Source: Stramenopiles sp. TOSAG23-3 (taxonomy: Eukaryota > Sar). Taken from it: 38,036 bases of DNA. Made by a program: the position numbers and the translations under genes. Where the stretch lies: NCBI GenBank assembly GCA_900128585.1, contig LT642188.1:1-38036 (forward strand), written 5' to 3'. Shown piece by piece: positions 9,003 to 17,402 of the stretch. Each line of letters starts with the position of its first letter. Within the stretch, counting starts at the first letter, position 1. Under the pieces are notes generated by a model. The model saw only the letters and a list, made by a program, of their open reading frames with translations, was not told the DNA's origin and ran no database searches.

Positions 9003-9670
9003 ATGGCCTTTCGTTCTTTCGTTCGTCGGTAGTTAATCGAGTCGTTCCTGCCTTTCTTCCCCTTCCTTTCTGTATAAGAAACTGAAAACAAAAGAGGATA
9101 CAACGATGAATGGAATGGAAACAAACAAATCGAAACAGTCTAACGTTTGTTGAAGTAGAAGAATGAATCCAAACCGCAAATGGATTATTATTATCCCATC
9201 CACTCATACTCCTCCGCTTCAAACTATCTATCTGTTTCTGTTCCACTTCCTTTTTTAATTGGAGCAAATAAAACTCACTTTTCTTTTAACTTTTCTTCCT
9301 TCTCCTTCTTATTTCCATATTAATTAATTCTAAAAATGAATTAAAAATGAATTTCTTCTTTTCTTCTTAAAATTATAACATTCCTTAAGCCTGGGTTGTC
9401 TTCTTCTACATTTGTACTATATATTATATTATATAGGATATATTTGTAGTATTATATTATATTACTTTTCTTATCTTATATATATATATTTATAGATCAT
9501 TTTTATTAATTATATAGGTAAATATATTTTAATTGTATATATATAATTATTAGTATACATATATTATAATTTAAAGAAAGACTCTCTTCCTCCCCCCTCT
9601 TTTTTTTTAATTTCTTCCTTTTTTTAAAAACAAAAAGACTCCTTACCTTCCTTCCTTCTCTTCTTCCCTA

Positions 9671-9728
9671 AATTCCACTAAATTCCACTAAATTCCACTA
9701 AATCTAAAATCTAAAATCTAAAATCTAA
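9671..9728 (+). repeat. Adjacent tandem arrays: decamer x3 and heptamer x4
   Basis: Three exact copies of AATTCCACTA (9671-9700) run straight into four copies of AATCTAA (9701-9728). The switch of unit shows two separate slippage histories. Confidence 0.9.
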
Positions 9729-9939
9729 ACTTCTTCCATTTTAAATATAAATAAATTTAAATAAATAAATATATTTTAATGTAATTATATATGCCGTGTG
9801 CTGTGTGTATATATATAAATAGATGTATTTTATTATCACTTTTTTCATTCTATTTAGGGTTATAGTTAGGGTTTCATATAAATTCGGCATATCTCTACAA
9901 TGGCTTTATCATTAAAACATCGTTATCCATATAAACATA

Positions 9940-10204
9940 TTTCCTTTCTTTCCTTCTTTCTTTCTCTTTCCTTCTTTCCTTCTCTTTCCTTCTTTCCTTC
10001 TTTCCTTCTCTTTCCTTCTCTTTCCTTCTCTTTCCTTCTCTTTCCTTCTCTTTCCTTCTCTTTCCTTCTCTTTCCTTCTTTCCTTCTTTCCTTCTCTTTC
10101 CTTCTCTTTCCTTCCTTCCTTCTCTTTCCTTCTCTTTCCTTCTCTTTCCTTCCTTCCTTCTCTTTCCTTCTTTCTTCCCTCTTCTTCTTCTTTTTCTTTT
10201 TTTT
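9940..10204 (+). repeat. 265-bp pure polypyrimidine tract with a TTTCCTTCTC decamer array
   Basis: Every base from 9940 to 10204 is C or T. The core, 10001-10070, is seven perfect copies of TTTCCTTCTC; the flanks are degenerate TTCC/TTTC units. The translation across it (Ser/Phe/Leu/Pro only) is an artefact. It lies about 330 bases upstream of EMC3. Confidence 0.95.
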
Positions 10205-10536
10205 ATTAAAGCAGTGCTATTCCTATATTACTGTATGATGATGATGTTTGCTTTTTTTTTATTATAATTATTATTATTATTGGATGGACGGACGGACAAG
10301 AAGAAGAAGAAGAATGGAAACAGAAGTAAAACAAAATAAGAGCTAGACGACCTATTAATACTAGTAAGTACAATTTATTTGTAACGACAGTAGATGTAAA
10401 TACACAATATACAGAAACAGCATATGTGACCATTCAAAGAAACATTCACACACATATTATCCCAGGAATAGTTTGTATACCATATATACATACATAATCC
10501 TTTGTCAATAAGTTCACCACCACCGCCGCCTTCACC

Positions 10537-11283
10537 ATGGCCGACAACATTGTCTTGCTGGACCCGCAGATTCGAAACTGGGTGCTTTACCCCATCTTTA
10601 TCATCACGTTGTTGGTCGGTTTAGGGCGGCACTACGTTACCCAGTTAGTAAAGAGCGAACACCCCGCGGAAGCCAAAAAGTTGAAGGCAATCAACATCCT
10701 GTCCCGCTCGGCGAGGTTGCGAACGAACGCTAGGTTCATCCCCCCCTTCGCCTTCAAAGTCAGGAAAGAATATTTGGCGGAAAAGAAAGTGGGCGCCCTG
10801 TCCATAAAGCAGGATGGGGCGCAGAACCCGATGATGAGCGGGAACTCGAACATGCAGATGGACATGATGAAAGGCCAGATGACCACCATGATCCCAAGCA
10901 TCCTCATGATGACCTTTGTCAACCATTTCTTCTCCGGGTACGTCATTTCGAAAGTCCCGTTCCCGCTGACCCCAAAGTTTAAAATGATGCTTCAGCAAGG
11001 CGTCCAGCTCAGCACGCTGGACTCCTCCTACGTCAGCTCCTTGTCCTGGTACTTTTTGGTCATGTTCGGGCTGAACGGCGTGTACAAACTGGTGCTAGGG
11101 GCAAACGCCAACTACCAGTCCATGCAGGCGGCCCAGATGCAAATGCAGATGGGAATGGTCGGCGGCGCCAACAACCCGCAGTTCGACGCACAGAAGGCCT
11201 TTCAGCAGGAAAAGCAGTCCGTTATCATCACCAAGCACAGCTGGCTGGCCGAGAAAATAGAGTTGGAGTATGCAGGCATGTAA
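10537..11283 (+). CDS. EMC3: ER membrane protein complex subunit 3 (EMC3/TMEM111)
   Basis: A 248-residue protein, close to the human length of about 261. EMC3 is an Oxa1/YidC-superfamily subunit of the ER membrane complex, which inserts tail-anchored and multi-pass membrane proteins. The N-terminus LLDPQIRNWVLYPIFIITLL is the first membrane segment. A basic cytosolic region follows, including the ARFIPP-type segment. The Met-rich loop MDMMKGQMTTMIPSILMMTF leads into the FVNHFFSGYVISKVPFPLTP signature, and then SSLSWYFLVMFGLNGVY. The ATG at 10537 has an ACC-ATGG context. The C-terminus is Gln/Met-rich as in other EMC3 proteins. Spacer follows; the convergent neighbour is the small secreted-protein gene. 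The stop is TAA. Confidence 0.95.
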   Translation: MADNIVLLDPQIRNWVLYPIFIITLLVGLGRHYVTQLVKSEHPAEAKKLKAINILSRSARLRTNARFIPPFAFKVRKEYLAEKKVGALSIKQDGAQNPMMSGNSNMQMDMMKGQMTTMIPSILMMTFVNHFFSGYVISKVPFPLTPKFKMMLQQGVQLSTLDSSYVSSLSWYFLVMFGLNGVYKLVLGANANYQSMQAAQMQMQMGMVGGANNPQFDAQKAFQQEKQSVIITKHSWLAEKIELEYAGM

Positions 11284-11759
11284 ATACGGCGGGGGAGAAC
11301 GGCCTGGCCGCCCCTGTTTTTGAAACAGCAAATATTAATCTTTAACACTTAAGAGGTGAGTGTAACTCGCGGGAGAGACGGTGTGCCGGTTCTCAGAAAA
11401 GCAAATATTTTATTTTTGTGACGATACTCACAGTAAAGATTTTTTTAAGAGATAATATTTTTTTAAAAAGACTCTAAAAATTAAAAACAAGAAAATTGGC
11501 TCTAAAAATTTAAAGTGTTTTCATTTTTTTGTGAACATTTATTCACATGATGTGCACGTAATGATACATAATCATGTGACAAAAAACTAATTAACTAATG
11601 GTGCGATATATTAATGAATTACATTTTTGCAAAGATATAAAACCACCGCCGCTTTTTTCCTCCATCCCCTTACTTTTTCACTTTTGAATCACTATGTTTA
11701 CACTTCTTGGATGGAAAAGGTTTAAACTCCAGGTGTGCTAGTGCTGTCATTCATTATTT
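11284..11759. other. Spacer between convergent genes
   Basis: 3' flanks of EMC3 and the small minus-strand gene. It holds one copy of the dispersed AAGAAAATTGGCT element at 11483-11501 and T-rich stretches containing TTTTTTAAGAG. No gene is seen. Confidence 0.6.
11483..11501 (+). repeat. Dispersed AAAACAAGAAAATTGGCT element, copy 3
   Basis: AAAAACAAGAAAATTGGCT matches the block at 5516-5535 and 5636-5652, in the same orientation relative to the upstream + strand gene (EMC3). Confidence 0.7.
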
Positions 11760-12149
11760 TTAAGCAAAGCCCCCGTTCAGCAACTGGCATTTCGCCATGT
11801 ACTCCTGGAACTCTGTCTTGTATGCCGCTTCGTCCACAGTCTTCTGCTTCAAGGCCATCTCCACACCCTTTCTCAGTTTGTGGCATAGTTTGCCCCCAAA
11901 CCCAACCCCGCGGGTCCTGTCAAAGGGGTCCGCCTGGTACCCCTCCGTGCCGGGCATCTCATCTTTGGCAACCGGTCTTTCTTCCGTTTGAACATGAGGG
12001 TTTCGAGCGTAACGCGAGCCTCGCAGACTCTTCGTTTCCACTGAGTTCCCTACGTCAACAGCCAAGGACGCCCGTTGAACCAAAAAGAAACAAAACAAAA
12101 ATATATACACCCGTCCGCAACGGCAACGTCCCATCGGCAACCCCAGCAT
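11760..12149 (-). CDS. Small secreted or membrane protein, unknown; possibly the last exon of a multi-exon gene
   Basis: From the ATG at 12147-12149 (alternative ATG 12132-12134) this encodes 129 (or 124) residues. Near the N-terminus is a Phe/Leu-rich hydrophobic stretch that reads as a signal peptide (RVYIFLFCFFLVQRASLA). A polar domain follows, containing KDEMPGTEGYQADPFDRTRG and a helical end with two cysteines (KLCHKL and AKCQLL). I do not recognise the family. The frame stays open upstream to 12314 without an ATG, and coding-like GC continues to about 12326. Intron-like segments with GT...AG ends lie at 12161-12190 and 12327-12362. The gene may therefore be longer and spliced, and the hydrophobic stretch, which is T-rich, could itself be partly intronic. 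Stop TAA. Confidence 0.5.
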   Translation of the reverse strand: MLGLPMGRCRCGRVYIFLFCFFLVQRASLAVDVGNSVETKSLRGSRYARNPHVQTEERPVAKDEMPGTEGYQADPFDRTRGVGFGGKLCHKLRKGVEMALKQKTVDEAAYKTEFQEYMAKCQLLNGGFA

Positions 12150-12968
12150 ACCGCCTACTCCTACAATGAAAATTAATATGCAAACCTCACCGAACGCTAT
12201 GGCAACTCGCCAACTAATCCCTTGCGAATTCGTTTCGTTCGTTTGAAACCCTGCGTTCTGCTGTTCCTTGAATTGAAATACGCAGCTTTCCCCCAGCCCT
12301 ATCAACTTGTACACGTACCGCTTGAACTAAAGAAAAAAAACTATAGAGAAACAATAACTTACATTATTATTTCTCGTTCGTTCGTTGTTTTCTCTGCTAT
12401 TATCTATATGCTGTGTTCTTGTTGTATTTGTATTATTATCATCACCGACCTCCCACCATATACCTTCTTCTTCTTTGTATTCCCCTACTGTATGCCCCCT
12501 TCCCTCAATCAAAGAAGACTAGTTTTTATTTTTTATTGAAGTTTTCTTCTTCTTCTCTCTCTTCTCTGTTCTTCTCTCTCTTTGTACCGTGCATCTTTTT
12601 TTTAGTACAAATATAAATAGATATATTTATTCATTAGAATACAATATAATATTAATATAACTTATATGTTGATTATTAAGGATAAATAATCTTATTGAAA
12701 TAAATAATTATATTTTATAAAATTATTTAGTATTATATTTTGTGTTTGTTTATTTAAATTAAAAATACAATTACCTTATTTTCCATTGCCACGCGTCAGG
12801 AGTATACTTTTTAATTACATACATAGACACAGGACAGAACCTTCATCTCAATTCCCCCCCTCCCTCTCATTTGTTTTTATTTAATTTTTTGATCGATTAT
12901 TTATTATTATTTAATTTTGATTATTGATTGGCCATTCATCTTTCTTCTTGCCAATATAATCATCATCT

Positions 12969-13003
12969 CACCACCACAGGAGGCACAGGAGGCTGTGGTG
13001 GTG
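12969..13003. repeat. Inverted repeat, 11-bp arms
   Basis: CACCACCACAG at 12969-12979 is the exact reverse complement of CTGTGGTGGTG at 12993-13003, with a 13-base purine-rich loop (GAGGCACAGGAGG). It lies about 230 bases before the Canopy-like start codon in otherwise AT-rich DNA. Confidence 0.85.
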
Positions 13004-13186
13004 GTGTGCTCATCATAAATAAAAAAATATACTAATAATAATAAAAAATGATGATGAATCATCACGGTTGGTTCGTCTTCATTTACTACTCCTCATACAG
13101 TCGTTCGATCAAATTGATTGTTGGATTTGCTGATTTTTCCGTATCATGTAGTGTTCATCGATCACAATTTCCAACCTGCTTCATAG

Positions 13187-13196
13187 CTATAAATAG
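13187..13196 (+). promoter_or_regulatory. TATA-like box before the Canopy-like gene
   Basis: CTATAAATAG ends 37 bases before the ATG at 13234, the usual placing for a TATA box with a short leader. Confidence 0.45.
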
Positions 13197-13233
13197 TCAT
13201 TGATATTTTAAACCCTGCCGTTTTTCACGTAAA

Positions 13234-14079
13234 ATGAAAGTACAACGCACTGCCTTGATCTGCATAGCCTTTGCGGCGCTGTTTTTGTCCGGCCAAGTTT
13301 ACGCAGACGATGCGGACGCCGCGGAAGAGGACGAACTGGACCTGTCTGGGGAAGATATGTCTGTAACTGAAGAGGAGACTGTGGAATTGGACGAATCGTG
13401 GCTTCCAATCGATAATTTGGGCGCGGATTTGGCGTGCAGCGCTTGTGAACTAGTAGTGGACCGACTTACGGCGCAAATGCGCACGGCAGAGTACGCCGCC
13501 AAAGCCGCCGCGGAGAAGGAGGCATCAGAAAAGAAGAAGGACGAAGAAGAGGCCGCGAAGGAGGAGGACAAGTCCGACGAACAAGATGCCGAAGCGAAGG
13601 AGGAAAAAGACACCGACAAGAAGAAGAAGGACAAGAAGAAGAAGGACAAGAAAAAGAAAAATTCTGAAGTCAAAATCAACAAAAAGGTGGTCGCCGAGAC
13701 CGTCCTGCAGTACGCGTGCAACCGAACCAATTTTCTAGGGTTGAACGTTATCGGCTCGTACCCGGGGCGCCAGTACCAGATCGGCGGGAAGAGCCTTTCT
13801 ACCCCAGATTCTAAAAACATCGTTTTGGCTTGCCAGTACTTCCTAAAGGAAGAAGGAACGACCACGTACTTAGCAAAAACATTAGCGGGGAATGGAAAAA
13901 GTAAGATTAAGAAGATGAAGAGGAACGTGTGCGAACGCCGTGCCAAGGTTTGCAAAAGCGCCGCCTTGGGGTTTGAAGCAGAAAGTGCCTGCTTGATGAA
14001 ATCCATGCGTGCCTTTGACCGAGGCGATTACGAGAAAGCGAAGAAGCATGCTGGCGATTGTTCAGAAACGGAAGTATAA
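13234..14079 (+). CDS. Canopy/saposin-B-like ER protein
   Basis: 281 residues with a signal peptide (1-24, ending QVYA). Six cysteines (68, 71, 162, 200, 233, 240) have the CxxC...C...C...CxxxxxxC spacing of the Canopy (DUF3456) branch of saposin-like proteins, with the typical CSACELVVDRL start, an LQYACN segment and NVCERRAKVC near the end. Canopy proteins are ER-luminal and help fold or escort secreted and receptor proteins. Between the first cysteine pair and C162 is an unusual Lys/Glu/Asp-rich insert (about 95-145). A strongly acidic N-terminal segment follows the signal peptide. The C-terminus ends SETEV, with no KDEL-type retrieval signal. The assignment rests on the cysteine pattern, the family name is fairly secure, and the client is unknown. 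Start ATG 13234; stop TAA. Confidence 0.8.
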   Translation: MKVQRTALICIAFAALFLSGQVYADDADAAEEDELDLSGEDMSVTEEETVELDESWLPIDNLGADLACSACELVVDRLTAQMRTAEYAAKAAAEKEASEKKKDEEEAAKEEDKSDEQDAEAKEEKDTDKKKKDKKKKDKKKKNSEVKINKKVVAETVLQYACNRTNFLGLNVIGSYPGRQYQIGGKSLSTPDSKNIVLACQYFLKEEGTTTYLAKTLAGNGKSKIKKMKRNVCERRAKVCKSAALGFEAESACLMKSMRAFDRGDYEKAKKHAGDCSETEV

Positions 14080-14395
14080 CTTTTGCAGACGAAAGGAAGT
14101 GCACACCCTGTACATTTTCTTTTTTCCATTTACCTTATTAAAACAAACACTTATGAAAATTACTATAATACGGTATCATATATTAAAATGTAAGTTTATA
14201 TTCCCGTTCATCATTCATTCGCACGAATAATTTAAGCAGAGAGAGGAGAGGAGAGAGGAGAGATAAATAGATTATTAATGTTGTTGTTAAGATTAGGGCT
14301 TGTTGATCTGTCATCTGTACGAGGATACATCTGTGTCAGTCATCCTGTCTGTCATCCTGTCATCCTCCGTTAGACCGACTGTTTGTCATCTGGTC

Positions 14396-14474
14396 ATCCT
14401 CCTCTCTCTCTCTCTCTCTTTCTTTCTCTCTTTCTCTCTTTCTCTTTTTCTCTTTTTCTCTTTTTCTCTCTTTT
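14396..14474 (+). repeat. CT-rich pyrimidine tract
   Basis: About 79 bases of C and T only, changing from (CT)n to CTTT and CTTTTT units. A microsatellite. Confidence 0.85.
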
Positions 14475-14869
14475 ATATTACCTTTTTAAATCTATAATAA
14501 TAATAGTCGTCTCTCTTTCTATATTAATAAAATAGTAGTTTTTAGTAATAAATATAAATAAATACAAAATAAATACAAAAAACAAAATAGAACATTAGGA
14601 ATTCTTATCAATAATTGGAAAATAATATCAACACAGTATGGAATAAATAAGTCTAAATGGAATTAAAAAAGAACAGTAAGAAGAAGAAGAAGGAAGAGGA
14701 AGGGGAAGAATTAAATAATCTGAAATTCCAATACTGCTGTGGTGTTGATGTTTTAATTGTTTGAGCTGAGGGTGGTGTCGCATACCGCATGCCCATACAC
14801 TAGTAGTCATGGACGGACAGATGTACGAGCAGAGGAAAGGAAAGGAAGGGATCGATTGTTTGTAAGGAA

Positions 14870-14974
14870 ATGGTTGATATGGAAGAAGTAACGGTGAAGA
14901 AGTTGAATCTATCCAACAGTAACCACAACGCCGTTCGTTGTATTCACCTTCCTCCGTTTACTTTTCTAGACTGA
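14870..14974 (+). other. Possible upstream ORF, 34 codons
   Basis: An ATG-TGA frame of 34 residues beginning MVDMEEVTVKKLNL ends 108 bases before the methyltransferase ATG and in the same reading frame. Its GC is coding-like compared with the spacer. It could be a uORF, or part of an upstream exon or intron: the end TTTACTTTTCTAG at about 14957-14969 resembles a splice acceptor. Evidence is weak. Confidence 0.25.
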
Positions 14975-15082
14975 GACTACTGCCTTGCCTGCCTGCTAAT
15001 CCCGTACGTTGTGTGTGTCCTCGGTGTGCCAACGCTTTCGGACGACCAGCCGTAAAATACTTGCTTCGGTGGGAGAAATTTC

Positions 15083-17110
15083 ATGGCTGACCCTTCCTGC
15101 ATCGCGGCAACGAAAAGTGGAGGCTGCGACATCTATTCGCTTGCGCCAGAAATGTGCCAAACTTCCAGGGACCGGGTCACTTTGTTTGAAACCGCGACGC
15201 TGAGGTACCAAAACGTCGTCCGGGGTGCAAGGGCCTCGGGCGTCACGGAGATGGAGGCCAAGACCAGCGAAACGGCGTCGAAGAAGCGGAGACGGGGGCG
15301 ATCCTACTATAGAAAAAAACTCAACCATGACATGATATTTGAATCCGCGTTGAAAAAGTTGAGGACGGGGCTAGAACACACCGAACAGGTGCAGAAGTAC
15401 ACGCCAAACCCCTTGTCCAACCCAAACTCGAGAGCGAGCAGGACGGGAATGGCCCTTTTCCCGTGGGACACGATGCCGACAGCGGCGGACGTTGTTGGTG
15501 GCGGGCTTCCCCCGGATCGCGCGCCGAGAAAAAGGCAGCAACTGCTCAACCTGATGACCTTCGTCGTGCCGTTTATGTTCGATGGGTGCACGGTGGTCGA
15601 TTTTGCGTCCGGCTGCGGCCACCAATCGATCCCGTTGGCCCTTAAATTTCCCCGCTGCAAGTTCATTCTGATCGATATGAAAAAGAAAAGCATCGAGATT
15701 GCTGCCCGGCGGGCCAAAGAGTTGAACTTGAAGAATGTCACGTTCATTACTGGGAGAATAGAGAAGGAGACCAAGGCCCTTCAACGGTTCGATATCGGGA
15801 TTGCCCTTCACGCCTGCGGGGTCGTCTCTGACCTTATGCAAGAGATTTGTTTGCAGCAGAACGCCGTGTACATATCGTGCCCTTGCTGCGTGGGGAAAGT
15901 GGTGAACTGGCGGGAGAACGAGATGAAATACCCGAGAAGCCCGACCTTTAGGAAGATCTTGACCAACACGGAGTATGAGCAGTTGGCCAAAGCGGCGGAC
16001 TTCGGTCACAATGGCTACGATCAGGCCGGGAAAAGGGGGGCCAAAAAGAAGGAAGAAGAACTCGAGCACAGGGGCGCAACGAAGCGTGCCGAAAACCGGC
16101 GGCTGGCAAAGACGTACATTGAGCACGATAGAAACCTGTACGCGTCCACTCGCGTGCCTCGGTACAAGACGTGGCTCATGGTGTTGCACCCCGCCACATG
16201 CACCCCGAAGAACGACCTGTTGATAGGGTGCATCAAGGCGAAGGACATTAGGAAGTTTGAGATTTTTTTATCGCCTGGGGGCGAGGGGGGGGAAGAGTCC
16301 AAAAACGACTCCGTGGAGACCCCATCGCTCGGGAGGACCTTGTCGTCCGAGGACGTGGTGGACCTCGCCGAACGCGTAGTCTCTTGCCCGACGCTTTCCG
16401 AGGCGCTGCCGTTTGGGATGTTCTCTGTAAGCGATAGCGTGTGTGTTCATACCAGGGCTTCCTCTGCGTGTGACGAGGAGGAGCAGCTACTGTTTGCCGA
16501 TGAAATATGGGCCGGGAGTGTAGTCATGAGCGAGTACTTGAAGCGTCGGCCGGACATTTGCGCAGGCAAACACGTGCTGGAGCTTGGCGCAGGGGCTGCG
16601 CTACCGTCCCTCGTGTCCTTGGCCCTGGGTTGCGAGCGTGCGGTGATAACGGACTTTCCCAACGAAAGGGTGGTGTCGAACATAACGGCGGTCGTAAAGG
16701 AGAACGGTCACGAGCTGGAAAACAGGGCGTTTGTACGGACGCACAAATGGGGAGAGTCCATCACCGGATTAAAAGAGCTCAGCCCCGCCAAGAAAGGCTT
16801 CGACACCATCCTATGCGCGGAGCTTCTGTGGCGGGGCACCTACAAGCAGCACAAGGCCCTGCTGACCAGCATCTCGTCGGCTCTTTCAGACAAAGAAGAC
16901 AGCACCGTGCTTGTATCGTTTTGCCATCATACTACCAGTGATCACCCTCCAGAGAAGGACATTGAATTTTTTGCGTTGGCGGACACACAATTTGGTTTCA
17001 CAGTCGAAAAGATCGAAGACAAGGACGATTTAAGCGCATTTGATGCGGAGTCCGGCGGGTACGATTCCGAAAAGGTGCACATGTACTCCATGAAACGCAG
17101 CAAACGGTAA
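15083..17110 (+). CDS. Fusion of two methyltransferases: GSTCD-like and EFM7/NNT1-like
   Basis: 675 residues with two Rossmann-type SAM methyltransferase domains. The first (about 145-395) has VVDFASGCGHQSIPLAL at 171-187, the acidic strand end ILID at 195-198 and CPCCVGK at 266-272. It matches the methyltransferase domain of GSTCD-type proteins, where a CCxGK motif is typical. The second (about 430-675) has WAGSVVMSEYL, then VLELGAGAALPS from residue 498, TDFPNE near 524 and CAELLW near 578. This is the methyltransferase-16 pattern of EFM7/NNT1, which modifies the N-terminal Gly and Lys of eEF1A in yeast. A Lys/Arg-rich linker (60-80) precedes domain one. ATG 15083 is the first in-frame ATG after a stop; ATG 15251 would also keep both domains. 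Substrates are inferred by family only. Stop TAA. Confidence 0.85.
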   Translation: MADPSCIAATKSGGCDIYSLAPEMCQTSRDRVTLFETATLRYQNVVRGARASGVTEMEAKTSETASKKRRRGRSYYRKKLNHDMIFESALKKLRTGLEHTEQVQKYTPNPLSNPNSRASRTGMALFPWDTMPTAADVVGGGLPPDRAPRKRQQLLNLMTFVVPFMFDGCTVVDFASGCGHQSIPLALKFPRCKFILIDMKKKSIEIAARRAKELNLKNVTFITGRIEKETKALQRFDIGIALHACGVVSDLMQEICLQQNAVYISCPCCVGKVVNWRENEMKYPRSPTFRKILTNTEYEQLAKAADFGHNGYDQAGKRGAKKKEEELEHRGATKRAENRRLAKTYIEHDRNLYASTRVPRYKTWLMVLHPATCTPKNDLLIGCIKAKDIRKFEIFLSPGGEGGEESKNDSVETPSLGRTLSSEDVVDLAERVVSCPTLSEALPFGMFSVSDSVCVHTRASSACDEEEQLLFADEIWAGSVVMSEYLKRRPDICAGKHVLELGAGAALPSLVSLALGCERAVITDFPNERVVSNITAVVKENGHELENRAFVRTHKWGESITGLKELSPAKKGFDTILCAELLWRGTYKQHKALLTSISSALSDKEDSTVLVSFCHHTTSDHPPEKDIEFFALADTQFGFTVEKIEDKDDLSAFDAESGGYDSEKVHMYSMKRSKR

Positions 17111-17345
17111 GGAAAGGCGCACGGCGGTGTGGTCCAGCGGAAAGTTCTCTGTACAAAATGTGAAGCCAACTTTTGTTACTAAGAATAGATTTTTTTTCTC
17201 GACAGTGTAACACACTCTGTAAAAACATATTATGTTCTCTTTAAAATCTCACCGCGTTTAAAAAATTTGTGACATGCGGCACATTTTTTGCTTTCTTTCT
17301 CCACGGCAGCCAAGAACGGCGCGCGAAACATTTGTTCACATGTCA

Positions 17346-17380
17346 GTGTGTCCGAATCCTGGCTGGATTCTCTGACACAC
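17346..17380 (-). terminator. Hairpin in the 3' flank of the dehydrogenase gene
   Basis: Two stacked stems: GAATCC/GGATTC with a TGGCT loop, and GTGTGTC/GACACAC outside a small bulge. It lies 23 bases downstream of the minus-strand stop codon. It may help 3' end formation or act as an RNA element; the function is unproven. Confidence 0.35.
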
Positions 17381-17402
17381 ACGAACACACATCTCCTTCC
17401 TG

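Larger units (their letters stand above)
9003..10536. other. Divergent spacer with arrays of simple repeats
   Basis: The shared upstream region of the large secreted-protein gene and EMC3. It is extremely AT-rich from 9290 to 9850, followed by a 265-base pure pyrimidine tract. I see no gene. A telomere-like TTAGGG pair lies near 9856-9875. Confidence 0.65.
12150..13233. other. Divergent spacer upstream of the Canopy-like gene
   Basis: The part up to about 12326 is GC-richer and may be a further exon of the minus-strand gene. From 12363 on it is AT-rich with TTC/TC tracts. A perfect 11-bp-arm inverted repeat lies at 12969-13003, and a CCATTGCCACGCGTCAG string at 12783-12799. Confidence 0.55.
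14080..15082. other. Spacer with pyrimidine tracts and a short leader frame
   Basis: AT-rich. It contains GAGAGGAGAG near 14240-14262, repeated GTCATCCTG-type units at 14312-14400 and a pure pyrimidine tract at about 14396-14474. A 34-codon frame with coding-like GC lies at 14870-14974, upstream of the methyltransferase gene. Confidence 0.6.

Noticed and set aside
9900-10238. 112-codon + strand frame of Ser/Phe/Leu/Pro
   Set aside because: It is a translation of the pyrimidine microsatellite.
17118-17170. tRNA-like GC-rich string after the methyltransferase gene
   Set aside because: I could not form acceptor, anticodon and T arms; no tRNA, rRNA or snRNA was found anywhere in the window.
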